The notes: generated by a model from the sequence alone, not told the origin. 64,000 bases of DNA from Actinomycetaceae bacterium (GCA_028724905.1 JAQYTG010000019.1:1-64000), one strand, 5' to 3'. Counted from the stretch's first letter, positions 27,901 to 36,083 are shown. Made by a program: numbers and translations.

Positions 27901-28082
27901 CCACAGTTGCTGCGATGATTCCGATGGCTCTGGGCTTTAGTTCCAACTCGGGCTTCATTTCTCAGCCGCTCGCTATCACCGTGATCGGCGGCCTTGTGAG
28001 CTCGACAGCGCTCACGTTGGTACTGCTGCCGGTGCTGTATCGGCTTGTGGAAGGAGCGAAAGCTACGCACATCAAACGGTAG
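24915..28082 (+). CDS. RND-family efflux transporter (SwrC/AcrB type)
   Basis: A 1055-residue proton-driven exporter of the HAE/AcrB superfamily, with 12 transmembrane helices in two repeats of one plus five and two large extracellular porter domains (about residues 30-330 and 560-850). Family marks are the N-terminal FRQELIPSV-like ELIPSVQLPQISV, GRVVDDSIVVIENIKR with the paired Asp proton-relay residues of helix 4, and the matching second-half region TGIVVTNAVVLIDLINQYR. Gram-positive relatives such as SwrC act on lipopeptides and detergents. No membrane-fusion adaptor or outer-membrane channel is nearby. The ribosome site is weak; ATG 24924 is an alternative. Substrates are unknown. Confidence 0.9.
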   Translation: MFTMAKVSLKNRAFVALVSVVIAVLGVFAMSTLRQELIPSVQLPQISVLTTSVGATSEQMKERVSVPIEQAVSTIAEVESTRTQSSSSFSLVSIQLAYGSDVARATSKVELAISRVKDGFPQDAEPRVMSGGTSSIPLSYVAVTSSGSPLDVAQRIRSSVIPQLQKVSGVSQVQVIGAPEQVVRIGIDTEKVRERSIDSQAIQDALDNNGLAVPVGALAGEGGNTTLDVTVGKKLLSLEELKNLPIAGPTETLQLPDGSSVERPSATYLLKEIASVELGEGKNSVVGRLDGKEALALLIFPTANANLVETSAAVNNKLSELSASVGADTRFTSLFEQAPYITQSVRSLAEEGAIGLGFAVIVILFFLLSFRSTLVTAVSVPLSLLAGFIGMLVFGYTINMLTLAALTLTIGRVVDDSIVVIENIKRHLDYSQPKLRAILDAVREVASAVTASTLVSIIVFVPIGLVGGMVGELFKPFAFTVVLALAASLFVSLTIVPVLAYWFLKPTSAAASAAQEGESAAAALRTEMEKREERYWLRRAYRPALLGTQKYPRITLTVAVALLGFTAALVPALKVNLMGTSNEGMVMISQQVRPGASIEAKNAMANDVEKAIHSLDGVKSVATIASSGGGSMMSMGGSSNASDAISYLVSVDTSLDITAFTDDVIASAERAADQAQGAAAAARALTQTSAFSSSTQNLLGSGTVDVAITAPTQADLHKASNAVTAALTDLSEAKAVSSDFSEQMPAVQVTVQRDAAARLGLTENAVVGMIAAQMVEPEIGTITLDNIDTSIYLSIAQPVKTVSELREMNILGQPITAIADIEEVESLPTIMTNNGQTTATVSVTPKNNDNIGALTSAVQNKLADVTLPGGTVTTIGGAAEQIADSFSQLLLAIVAAILLIYVVLVWIFKSLLQPLLLLIAIPFAAIGSFAALLITGTALDLSAMVGMLMLTGIVVTNAVVLIDLINQYRVRGDSLTQAIYEGAMHRLRPIVMTALATVAAMIPMALGFSSNSGFISQPLAITVIGGLVSSTALTLVLLPVLYRLVEGAKATHIKR

Positions 28083-28279
28083 CGAGCACCTTTTGATGGG
28101 AGTCGTCAATGTATGGTGAGTTGCCCGTATGTGGTGGGTATCAATATGCGTGATACCCAGGCTCCCGTATGCGGCGGTGTATCAGGATACGGGGAGACAA
28201 GCGCCGACGTATGGGCGTCCGCAACACACGAGAGGTGTACATCTGGGGGGGTGGATGAAATATGTGCGCCTAGAGTACG

Positions 28280-29098
28280 TTGCAAGATACTCGACGTGAG
28301 GGTAAGGATCCAAGAGTACTACTCGGTGACTTGGCGTTAGAGTGCTACCCGTTAGTGCCGTATTATTCGCTTACGGATATTGGCGAATATCTGATGGAAG
28401 ATGCCAGTTGGAAGCTGCGCCAGCTCTATGAGATTGACCCTGGAAGTAACGTGACGGCACCCGAGCCGCGTGCCCCCGAAAAACCTACTTCCGAGCCGCG
28501 TGCCGATGAAAAACTTTCCCCCGACAATAAGATATTGGTAGATGAAAATAAAGGCTCTGCCAGCGCACAGACCGCAGCCGTGGAGTTAAAGAACGAACCG
28601 TCGGCGAGTATGCCGCACGGGCAAAGCTCAGCAAGAACCATATCGGATCTTGCGCTCTTAGTGCGAGATCCACGCATAAGTCCGGCCGATGCGTTGGCCT
28701 ACGCCCAGGAAGCTGCCCAGCTAAACGATGCCTCGCTAAGGGAGGTGCTAGGCGTGTTATCTGCGGCGTTGCAAAAGGCCTACTTTGGTAGTGACGAAAT
28801 GCTTGGCGATGAATGGGCAGAATGCGCTGAATTGATAGAGATGAAGTTTATCTTCAATAGTGACGAAAAAGATCAGGGTGTGTTTGACGCCAGTGCCGAA
28901 CGTCTGGATGCCGTCCCTGCTGCCGTCACTGACACCTCTGACGCCTCTCATGCTGAGGCAGGGGGGAATGGCGAATCTTTACACATTTTACAGGGCGATG
29001 GCGATCCAGAAGTCAGCGCATTTTACGAACTCATCAATTATTATCTTGATGATTCTCGTTTTGATAACCTCACTGGGCGTTGGTACCCGAAAGGCTAG
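28280..29098 (+). CDS. Unrecognised acidic protein
   Basis: A 272-residue open frame beginning at TTG without a clear ribosome site. A first block (VLLGDLALECYPLVPYYSLTD) is followed by a Pro/Glu/Lys linker with two copies of EPRAxEK, then a helical block (LALLVRDPRISPADALAYAQ; AFYELINYYLDDSRF near the end). The coding character is good from about 28320 on, but the beginning is doubtful: a better-looking start with MKYVRLEYVARYS at about 28256 is in another frame and ends at a TGA, so a frameshift may have damaged the 5' end. The TPR gene that follows after 100 bp may be co-transcribed. No function can be given. Confidence 0.5.
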   Translation: MQDTRREGKDPRVLLGDLALECYPLVPYYSLTDIGEYLMEDASWKLRQLYEIDPGSNVTAPEPRAPEKPTSEPRADEKLSPDNKILVDENKGSASAQTAAVELKNEPSASMPHGQSSARTISDLALLVRDPRISPADALAYAQEAAQLNDASLREVLGVLSAALQKAYFGSDEMLGDEWAECAELIEMKFIFNSDEKDQGVFDASAERLDAVPAAVTDTSDASHAEAGGNGESLHILQGDGDPEVSAFYELINYYLDDSRFDNLTGRWYPKG

Positions 29099-29200
29099 GG
29101 ACGAGAGGCGACGAGACGATGGAGGATTGGGTGTGGGCTGTGTTTGTGCGACGTGTGTTGCTCTCCGTGCTTAGGCGTATCTGATAGGGAGTGAATCTAC

Positions 29201-30133
29201 ATGGACGAAGCGATGGCTTTAGCTGTGCGTGGGCAAGAAGAGTTAGAGCAGTTTCACTATCGTGAAGCCGCGCAACTCTTCTCCAGGGCATACGACGCTA
29301 TTGATCCAGATTCTGAAGAGAGTATGGCAGTTGGTGGACGGCTCGTGAGTGCACTTACTAAAAGTGGAGAATTTGATCGAGCTATCAAGGTACAAAAGCA
29401 TTTGCTTGAGCGTCACGTGCGGGCATTGGGAGAAACCCACCCAGATACCCTTATTGCGGTGGCTGATTTAGGGGGTGTGTTTTTTGCGGCAGGGAACTAT
29501 CAAAAGGCACGTGATCTTTACGAATGGGTGCTGCAGGTCAGGATCGCTGATCTAGGAGAAAATCATCCAGACACGTTAAGAGCGGTGAGCAATCTTGCAA
29601 GTGTCTATGCTGCCGCAGGGCAGTATAAACTGGCCAGAATGCTTTACGAACAGGTGGTATCTTCACGTATTCAGTTGATGGGTGAAGACCACCCAGACGT
29701 ACTGGAGGCGCAAAGTAATGTGGCATTTACGTATGCGCAGCTGGGAAGGCTTGATGAAGCAGTACAACTTAATGAGCAGGTGTGCGAAGCAATGGTGAGA
29801 GTGTTCGGAGAAAGCCATCCCAATGCTTTAAATTCCATGAATAATTTAGCTTCGCTCTATGCCCAGCTGAAGGAACCTCAAAAGGCGCTCGGCCTATATC
29901 AGCGTGAGTTAGAGGTACGTATGCGTGTGGCAGGTGATGCGGATCCTAATGTGCTCACGGTGATCAACAATATCTCTGTGAGCTATTATCGCATGGGAGA
30001 TGTTGCTCATGCCGTTGAGTATTGCCAGCGTGGGCGGGATTTAGCTGCAAAGACGCTCGGAGAAGAGCATCAAACTACGAAAGAATTTGCAGCAAATCTG
30101 GCTATGCTGCTAGAGCAACAGGCGAGAGGTTAG
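29201..30133 (+). CDS. Tetratricopeptide protein of the kinesin-light-chain type
   Basis: A 310-residue all-helical protein made of about six 42-residue repeats. Each contains the hinge G(E/D)-x-HP-(D/N)-(T/V)-L, seen as LGETHPDTL, LGENHPDTL, MGEDHPDVL, FGESHPNAL and similar, the mark of TPR_12/kinesin-light-chain repeats. Such proteins are scaffolds for protein-protein contacts; there is no attached enzyme or DNA-binding domain. GGGAGTG precedes the ATG at 29201. It lies 102 bp after the unrecognised gene on the same strand. Confidence 0.85.
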   Translation: MDEAMALAVRGQEELEQFHYREAAQLFSRAYDAIDPDSEESMAVGGRLVSALTKSGEFDRAIKVQKHLLERHVRALGETHPDTLIAVADLGGVFFAAGNYQKARDLYEWVLQVRIADLGENHPDTLRAVSNLASVYAAAGQYKLARMLYEQVVSSRIQLMGEDHPDVLEAQSNVAFTYAQLGRLDEAVQLNEQVCEAMVRVFGESHPNALNSMNNLASLYAQLKEPQKALGLYQRELEVRMRVAGDADPNVLTVINNISVSYYRMGDVAHAVEYCQRGRDLAAKTLGEEHQTTKEFAANLAMLLEQQARG

Positions 30134-30278
30134 GGTTGTACGCCAAGACTTGGCGGAGCATTAGGGCGCTAAGTAGTGAATCTGTGGATATAGCCGTATT
30201 CTTATAACTGTATTTTCCTTTGAACGCCAATCAAAAGTGCTTTCAAGATCAAGCTCCGGAAGCACTTTCTTCTCGCTG

Positions 30279-30352
30279 TGGGCGGTACAGGACTCGAACC
30301 TGCGACCTCTTCCGTGTCAGGGAAACGCGCTAGCCAGCTGCGCCAACCGCCC
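30279..30352 (-). tRNA. tRNA-Val (GAC)
   Basis: Minus-strand cloverleaf with acceptor GGGCGGT/ACCGCCC, anticodon loop CTGACAC (anticodon GAC) and T-loop GTTCGAGTC. CCA is not encoded. Confidence 0.95.
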
Positions 30353-30417
30353 ATATAAAATTAAAACCAGAAGACCCTCTGATCATCTGGCACGACGTAT
30401 TCAAGGTGAAATAGTCG

Positions 30418-30488
30418 AGGTGGGTACGGGATTCGAACCCGTGTATACGGCTTTGCAGGCCGCTGCCTCGCCTCTCGGCCAACCCACC
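30418..30488 (-). tRNA. tRNA-Cys (GCA)
   Basis: Minus-strand cloverleaf with acceptor GGTGGGT/ACCCACC, anticodon loop CTGCAAA (anticodon GCA) and T-loop GTTCGAATC. It is part of the Gly-Cys-Val cluster. Confidence 0.95.
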
Positions 30489-30520
30489 ATGTGGTTGAGC
30501 AGAAAACTGCTTGGCCATCG

Positions 30521-30593
30521 AGCGGATGACGGGACTCGAACCCGCGACCCTCACCTTGGCAAGGTGATGCTCTACCAACTGAGCCACATCCGC
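30521..30593 (-). tRNA. tRNA-Gly (GCC)
   Basis: Minus-strand cloverleaf with acceptor GCGGATG/CATCCGC, anticodon loop TTGCCAA (anticodon GCC) and T-loop GTTCGAGTC. It is the first tRNA of the minus-strand cluster. Confidence 0.95.
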
Positions 30594-30744
30594 ATGATCC
30601 TTCGCGCATTTTCAGCGCTAGCGACGCGTACTAATATAATGTGAAGCTGCGCTGTATGTCCAATCGCAAATACATGAGTTGTGCCACCGCCTCTGGGCTT
30701 GCACAGCCACGTAAAACCGCGCTAACATTCTTTAACGTCACTAC

Positions 30745-30816
<72 letters not shown>

Positions 30817-31308
30817 CAGAACTTGCTTGTGCAGCTGATATGAGTCAGATCGAGGTTAAACCGAGATTTAACTGAGGTTAATTGGTATTCTAGCCGGTTT
30901 GGTGTTGCTGGCTGGCTGATGATTTCAACCATTCGCGTTGTTCGGTCATTTTGGTCAGGTCGTTGGTTATTGGCTGGAGCCTTGTGAGTTCTTTGAACCA
31001 TTTGGGTGTGAGGCAGTCGGTTAGGTTTCGTTGTTCGGATCGGGTTGATACTGCCGGTCAGGCCAATTTTATCGCTACGGCTGCGCCCCGAGTTGATAGA
31101 ACGCTGCAGCTGCACCCTGCGTTGGTGAAACGGTATAGCTGCGCCACAGAGTTTCGATCCTGCGATCGAGAGCACTGAGCCTCCACTGGATGAAACTGGC
31201 GGTCGTCACGATTAACGCAACTGGCGAAACTAGTCGGGTAGGTGTGCTGGTGTGCAAAGTGATTCGCAGACTCATCCGCACAGCGTTCCGCAGCAGCTGG
31301 GAGCGATG
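30817..31308. other. Intergenic region, no gene seen
   Basis: A 490-bp gap between tRNA-Val and the sirtuin. It has a GGTT-rich stretch at 30850-31060 with AGGTTA-like words and no supported open frame; frames reading back through the tRNA are artefacts. Confidence 0.4.
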
Positions 31309-32028
31309 CTAGTTGGGGATAAATTCGCTCAATACCTTTCCGATAGGCTCTCGGATAGTTAGGGTGGCTCCGGTGTCTATGGCGGTTTCGCTCTTGTTGA
31401 TGAGCACGAGGTGTTTCCCGCCAAAATAGTGAATGAGGCCAGCTGCGGGGTAGACGTTCAGGCTCGTACCGCCAATGATCAGCGCATCTGCTTGCGAAAT
31501 GGCCTGTATGGCGTCGCTCATCACAGCCTCATCTAGGGGTTCTTCGTATAAGACGACGTCTGGTTTCACTATGCCACCGCAGCGGGTACACACGGGTACC
31601 GCCTCGGCGTCAAGCACAAATTGCATGGGGTAGAAAGCGCTACACTGTGTGCAATAGTTGCGATGCACAGATCCGTGGAGTTCGGCGACGTGCTGCGAGC
31701 CGGCTGCTTGATGTAATCCATCAATATTCTGCGTGACGACAGCGCTCACTTTACCTGCCGCCTCTAGCGCGGCGAGTGCGCGGTGTGCTGGGTTGGGTTC
31801 GGCGTGCGGAAAGAGCAAGTGTGTGCGGTAGAAAGCGAAAAAATCTTCAGGGTGGTCGATAAAACACGAGTGGCTCACCATGTATTCGGGAGGGTAAGCA
31901 CCGCTGGCGGTGGAGTAGAGGCCGGTGGCTGAGCGAAAATCAGGGATGCCGCTTTCGGTGCTCACGCCGGCACCACCGAAAAAGACGATGTTGTGTGCTG
32001 CGGTGACGATGTCTCTTAGTGAGTTCAT
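31309..32028 (-). CDS. NAD-dependent protein deacylase (sirtuin)
   Basis: A 239-residue Sir2/CobB-type enzyme that removes acyl groups from lysines using NAD. The NAD site is GGAGVSTESGIPDFRSATG (residues 18-36), the catalytic His is in ELHGSVH after TQNIDGLHQAAG, and the zinc site is the pair CTQC and CTRC. The class II/III residues Tyr and Arg of desuccinylases are not evident after the helix, so ordinary deacetylase activity is likely but not certain. It is a single gene with a weak ribosome site. Confidence 0.93.
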   Translation of the reverse strand: MNSLRDIVTAAHNIVFFGGAGVSTESGIPDFRSATGLYSTASGAYPPEYMVSHSCFIDHPEDFFAFYRTHLLFPHAEPNPAHRALAALEAAGKVSAVVTQNIDGLHQAAGSQHVAELHGSVHRNYCTQCSAFYPMQFVLDAEAVPVCTRCGGIVKPDVVLYEEPLDEAVMSDAIQAISQADALIIGGTSLNVYPAAGLIHYFGGKHLVLINKSETAIDTGATLTIREPIGKVLSEFIPN

Positions 32029-32386
32029 ATTTCTATCATGGCACGCTCAGATCGTTTGCGCGTTGATGTGTGTCGATATTTGCAGCGGTGCCGGAGGGAG
32101 CCTCATGCTTAGTGACGGCAGTGCTCGTCCGTGCTAGCTCATGTCGATATTTGCGGCGATCCGCAGCTAGCCTCATGCCGCAGGCAGCCTATGCCTGCTT
32201 TGGAGTCACCAGGAGGGGGGAGGGCTACCTCTATTTAGACAATAGTTTTCTTACATCAATAGGTCTTTCCTGTAATATCACGGAAATACTCGCTCCATAA
32301 GTGTGGGGAGGAATGTGGGGAATCAGCAACTTATTGACTATCTGTAACGATCTATCTTTTGGCTTGATTCTGCGGAAAAATCTTGG
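32029..32386. other. Intergenic region before tRNA-Arg
   Basis: A 358-bp gap with an imperfect duplication: CATGTCGATATTTGCGGCG near 32138 echoes GTGTCGATATTTGCAGCG near 32067, each followed by GNAGCCTCATGC. One GTGACGGC lies near 32112. No gene was seen. Confidence 0.4.
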
Positions 32387-32459
32387 TGCCCCAGACAGGA
32401 TTCGAACCTGCGACCTTTCGCTCCGGAGGCGAACGCTCTATCCCCTGAGCTACTGGGGC
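32387..32459 (-). tRNA. tRNA-Arg (CCG)
   Basis: Minus-strand cloverleaf with acceptor GCCCCAG/CTGGGGC, anticodon loop CTCCGGA (anticodon CCG) and T-loop GTTCGAATC. Confidence 0.95.
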
Positions 32460-33234
32460 TCACGGACATCTAGATTCTAGTTGTTGAGGCACGGCTGAGC
32501 AAAAGCGCGCGGTGAAAGTATGACATACGCGAGGTGTGGTATACGAGAAATATGGAATGGTGCAGAAATTCTGCCCGTGTGGAGCATCAGCGTTCCTCTG
32601 GCTCTATCGTGTAAAAACGTCCTCATCAATCACATACCTCGCCGATCACATACCCCACCGATCGCCTACCTTACTAATCGTGTACCTCACCAATCGCAAC
32701 CTCACCATCATCCGCCTTAGTAATTACCTAGGAGAATCGCGTTGAGCATTGAAGGGCTCAAACATGGAGACCCCTTCAATCATCTGCCTTACTCATCACC
32801 TGGGGGAATTACTTGGGGGAATTACTTGGGGGAATCACTTGGGAAAATCACCTAGAGGTCTGCCTGCCTGTACTACACTGCGCACCCCATCGTCGCGCCT
32901 ATCGTCGTCCCCTCACCGATCACTTAGTGACGCCGGTGCCGGTTATCGTCGGCGAGTACTTAGTGATGCTGGTCGCCAGGCATCGAGCCGCAAGATATCT
33001 TCGACGAGCGCTTAGTTTTAACGAGTACCTAGCTTCAACGAGTACTTAGTTTCGTCACAATGGGCGCGCCAGCATCATTGTATTAACTAATCAGTACAAA
33101 AAAGGATTATAGTCCTCGCACTAACAATCCATCTCGTACTACAGATTTAACTATCTGGATGGTACATAAGGTGAGTGCCACAGATGCCTGTTCACTGCGA
33201 AGCGTTGAGTGGCAAAACATCAAAGGAGATGCGC
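32460..33234. repeat. Repeat-rich intergenic region with a 13-bp tandem array
   Basis: Four head-to-tail copies of the 13-mer ACYTGGGGGAATY occupy 32798-32849, with a degenerate fifth. Upstream (32635-32720) are variants of CACATACCTCGCCGATCAC, and downstream (32915-33055) about five variants of GAGTACTTAGTTTCAAC. No open frame has a ribosome site except the one that begins at 33235. The last 100 bases are AT-rich and may hold the promoter of the pseudogene. Confidence 0.7.
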
Positions 33235-33950
33235 ATGATCACTGAAAACCAAAGAACGAAGAGGAGTTTCACCGCTACCTCATGGAAATCCGTGAGTTGG
33301 TGGAGGGGCCATTCGATCAAATGTAAAACGAAATCGAGGTGACGAATAAGTTCCCCGATGAATTCTATGAGCTGGCTAAGAAGCACAACCTCTACCGCTT
33401 CTATATGCCTGAAGAGTACGGCGGGTGGGGATTTAGCACTCTCGAAATTATGAAAGTGCAAGAAGAGTTTTCTCGCGGCCCAAACGTGTTCATCGGATAT
33501 CTCAACCAGCCTGAACTCACGCAGCAGGTGCTCGATTCGGATGGTTGGTATTACAGCGGCGATCTGGCGGTAATGGACGAAGAGGGGTATATCAAGATCA
33601 CTGGTCGCAGCCGTGACACGATCATTCGGGGTGGAGAGAATATCAGTGCCGCAGAAATTGAGCGGGTGCTGATGGAACATCCGGCGGTGTTGCAAGCTGC
33701 CGTGGTGGCTATGCCGGATCGGCGGCTAGGGGAGCGAGTCTGTGCTTTTCTTGTGGCTCGATCTGGCGCTTTGCATTTAAGCCTTGAGGAGATCACGCAC
33801 TATTTCAATCGAGTGGGAGTGGCGAAATATAAAATCCCCGAACGGGTGGAGTATCTAGAAGCTATGCCAGCGACGAGTTCTGGAAAGATCGCTAAAGGCT
33901 GCTTACGCGCCCTTGTGCAGGAGCGGGGATATCGCGCTGTGCGTGAATGA
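33235..33950 (+). pseudogene. Deletion-fused relic: acyl-CoA dehydrogenase N-terminus joined to an acyl-CoA ligase C-terminus
   Basis: The start is still good (AAGGAG, ATG at 33235), but three lesions follow. An A-run indel near 33250 shifts the frame after MITENQ. The restored frame, with an acyl-CoA dehydrogenase N-terminus (EEEFHRYLMEIRELVEGPF), meets TAA at 33324-33326. It then continues as NKFPDEFYELAKKHNLYRF and MPEEYGGWGFSTLEIMKVQ. At EEFSRGP (about 33480) it changes abruptly to the C-terminal third of an AMP-forming ligase: NVFIGYLNQPE, DGWYYSGDLAVMDEEG, GRSRDTIIRGGENIS and the catalytic-lysine region SSGKIAKG. Both families occur side by side in carnitine-type catabolic clusters. A GTG at 33339 could still give a 203-residue chimera without either active site. 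Confidence 0.85.
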
Positions 33951-34385
33951 GTATATATAGGTTTCCTCGCGCGAGTCTGGGCAGTATCCTCCTATGCTGT
34001 GTGATTCGCGCGAGGGTCGTCGTTGCGACAAGCCCGTATTGGCGGGAGCGGTCAAAAGGCGGCACATCGGCGGGGGTCAATTAATAGCCAAGCAATCGGC
34101 AGCTGCTGATCAAAACACGGGAACCAGCGGGAGCTACTGGGGTCACTGCAGTCACGAGAGCCAGTGGAACTAGAGCTACTGCAGCCATTGAGTCGCTGAA
34201 ATTTACTGAAGCACTGGAGGCACGAGGGCACTGGAGTCATTGGGGACGAGAGTCGCGAGGTGGATGATGTGGTGACGACGGGCGCAACGGCCAGTTGGAA
34301 CTGGAGTCACGAAAGTTACTGGAACTGGAGACACTGGGACTAGTGTCACTGAGAGGATAAGAGCCACGAGAGCCAGTGGAGTCCA
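33951..34385. repeat. Low-complexity intergenic region
   Basis: From about 34110 to 34385 the DNA consists of degenerate words GGAGTCACTGG, GAACTGGAG and CACGAGAGCCAGTGGA (the last at about 34153 and 34371). It separates the pseudogene from the convergent TetR gene. No gene was seen. Confidence 0.55.
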
Positions 34386-35060
34386 TCAATACGGCAGCTG
34401 GCTCAGATCGGCTCCGAGCATCCCGAGAGTGGTTCGAGTGATGATGTTAGTCTGTTCATCGGGCGTTTTATCGTGGAGTAGATCGCGGTCGAAAGCGATA
34501 TTGAACGAATACTGATCCGTAATGCGGAAGAAAATGAGCGCAGTAATCACGGCGTGCACGTCGATGGCGTCGATCTTGTGCGGATCGTAATGGAAAATGC
34601 CGGCTTCTAGCCCTTTGTGCATGATCTCAGAAATGAGCTCAACAATCGTCTGATTGGCGGCGTGCATATCCTTTTGCTGTTCGAGCACTTTACCTTTCAT
34701 CAGGATGTTTTCCAGCACCACGATCTGCACCAGTTCGGGGTTTGCATCGTAGTGCTCAAGAGTGCTTTTGACCAGCAGGTGAATTGCCTGTACCGGATCG
34801 AGTTTTTCCAGATCAAACCCCGCTTCTAGGCTGCGGATATGGCGATAATTCTGGCGAAGCACCTCTGAATATAGCCCAGCTTTGGAGTTGAAATAGTAGT
34901 AGATCATCCGTTTTGATGTGTGCGTCTCTTCAGCAATTCGATCCACACGCGCACCGGCCATGCCGTAACGGGCAAAGTGCTGGGTTGCCACTCGAACGAT
35001 ATCTGCCTTTGTTCGTTCGGCATCGCGTGTTCCGGTTTTATCAGAGTCAGTCTTCATCAT
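34386..35060 (-). CDS. TetR-family transcriptional regulator
   Basis: A 224-residue repressor. The N-terminal helix-turn-helix is typical: ADIVRVATQHFARYGMAGAR, then VDRIAEETHTSKRMIYYYFNSKAGLY. The C-terminal ligand domain (about residues 75-220) has the TetR_C form seen in regulators of aromatic or acyl-CoA catabolism, including FFRITDQYSFNI. ATG at 35060 has AAAGGTG upstream. The palindrome TAACAATTGTTA at 35139-35150 lies in its promoter region and may be its operator. The genes on both sides are deletion relics, so its original target pathway is probably gone. Confidence 0.88.
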   Translation of the reverse strand: MMKTDSDKTGTRDAERTKADIVRVATQHFARYGMAGARVDRIAEETHTSKRMIYYYFNSKAGLYSEVLRQNYRHIRSLEAGFDLEKLDPVQAIHLLVKSTLEHYDANPELVQIVVLENILMKGKVLEQQKDMHAANQTIVELISEIMHKGLEAGIFHYDPHKIDAIDVHAVITALIFFRITDQYSFNIAFDRDLLHDKTPDEQTNIITRTTLGMLGADLSQLPY

Positions 35061-35138
35061 CGCACCTTTATGCCCGATACTGCTTGAAGCGTCAGTAAGA
35101 GTATAATTTTTGGGCGGAAAGCGGATGCAAATGGCAAT

Positions 35139-35150
35139 TAACAATTGTTA
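35139..35150. promoter_or_regulatory. Candidate TetR operator
   Basis: A perfect 12-bp palindrome TAACAATTGTTA in an AT-rich stretch 79-90 bp upstream of the TetR start. A leftward TATACT lies closer to the gene. Self-regulation is inferred from position. Confidence 0.45.
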
Positions 35151-35214
35151 TATAAGTCATTGTTTTTATGTTAAACTTAGCATTTTTTGAGCTTGTATCT
35201 ATCTTTGTATCTAT

Positions 35215-35682
35215 CTATCTATGAACTGCCGCTATCGCCATTGCTCCGCTCGGGCATTCCTGCACGCATATACCGCATCCTTTACAATAGTCGGTTTTTA
35301 CGGCGTAGTGGCCAGTGGATATTTTAGCGATGGCGTTATCGGGGCATAGCCCGTAGCAGTTGTCGCATCCGATGCAGGATCCGCATCCCATGCATCGGAG
35401 TGCTTCTTTAGCTAAAGACGGCGTATTCACCTGCGGTTGTAGCTGCGGCGCCCACGCGGGGTTTCCAGACTCTGAGTTGCCCCAGGTGCGGCTGATGTGT
35501 GGTGCCTGGACTGCGTAATACCAGGTGTTGAGAGATTCACGGGTGACGACGGGGTGGGAATCGTAGGAATTGTAGGAATAACGTGAATCTCGTGAATCTT
35601 TTGAATAGCGTGAATCAAGAGAATCGCTGCCGCTCTCAAAGTTTGGTGAAGATGCGGATGCCCGCGCCGATCGCGCGCCTGC
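35215..35682 (-). pseudogene. C-terminal relic of a glutamate-synthase-like FAD/NAD(P) oxidoreductase with ferredoxin domain
   Basis: The last 71 codons encode a two-cluster ferredoxin domain: ALRCMGCGSCIGCDNC, YGLCPDNAI, then YCKGCGICVQECPSGAM. The same frame is open upstream to a TGA at 35685-35683 and encodes SLNTWYYAVQAPHISRTW, the segment that in NADPH-glutamate-synthase-like proteins precedes this ferredoxin tail. There is no start or ribosome site for it, and the FAD and NAD(P) domains are missing. The region upstream is the 5' half of a TauE gene in another frame, so a deletion fused the two. A GTG at 35430 could still give the 71-residue ferredoxin, overlapping the TauE stop by four bases (GTGA), so production of that piece is possible. 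Confidence 0.75.
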
Positions 35683-36083
35683 TCATGGCCAAATTCAGGT
35701 CTGACGATAAGGAAAATGCCTACAGCCGTGATGGCCACCAGAATAATGGGGCGTAATATGGCCGGATTGATCTGCATCGCCGCACAAGCTCCGAATGCAC
35801 TGCAGAGCGCCGCGGGGGTGCAGAGCATGGCCAACTGTTTTCTCGGCGAGGGGAGCTGCTTCTGGTAGCTGATGGCGGCACTGAATGTACCGAAAAATGC
35901 CGCGAACTTGTTGGTGGCGAGCGCTACCGTGGGAGGAGTGGCTGGCAAGGCGAGCATCAGTGCTGGAATGAGAATCAGGCCGCCGCCTCCCACGACGGCA
36001 TCCACGAATCCGGCGAACATGGCGGCGGTGAACAGCGCAGCGATGATTAGTGGATCGTGAAGAGCGGTTAAAAGAACGTCCAT
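35427..36083 (-). pseudogene. Truncated TauE/SafE-family membrane transporter
   Basis: The first 130 residues are the N-terminal half of a TauE/SafE (YfcA) anion exporter: AAMFAGFVDAVVGGGGLILI with the family Gly-rich motif, PPTVALATNKFAAFFGTFSA and two further helices up to VGIFLIVRPEFGH. Complete members have about 250 residues and seven to eight helices. Here the remaining 85 residues, rich in His, Ile, Pro and Thr, are read out of frame from the neighbouring oxidoreductase relic. The ATG at 36083 is preferred to a TTG at 36101. Loss of the second half makes it almost certainly inactive. Confidence 0.75.

Noticed and set aside
30237..30644. 135-codon open frame with phrases resembling database proteins
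   Set aside because: It reads the antisense of three tRNA genes; such tRNA-derived translations are well-known annotation artefacts.
32798..32849. Possible CRISPR array
   Set aside because: The 13-bp units are contiguous without spacers and no cas gene is present.
33339..33950. A genuine two-domain enzyme
   Set aside because: Neither part contains its active site in full, and the upstream frameshift and stop mark it as a relic.
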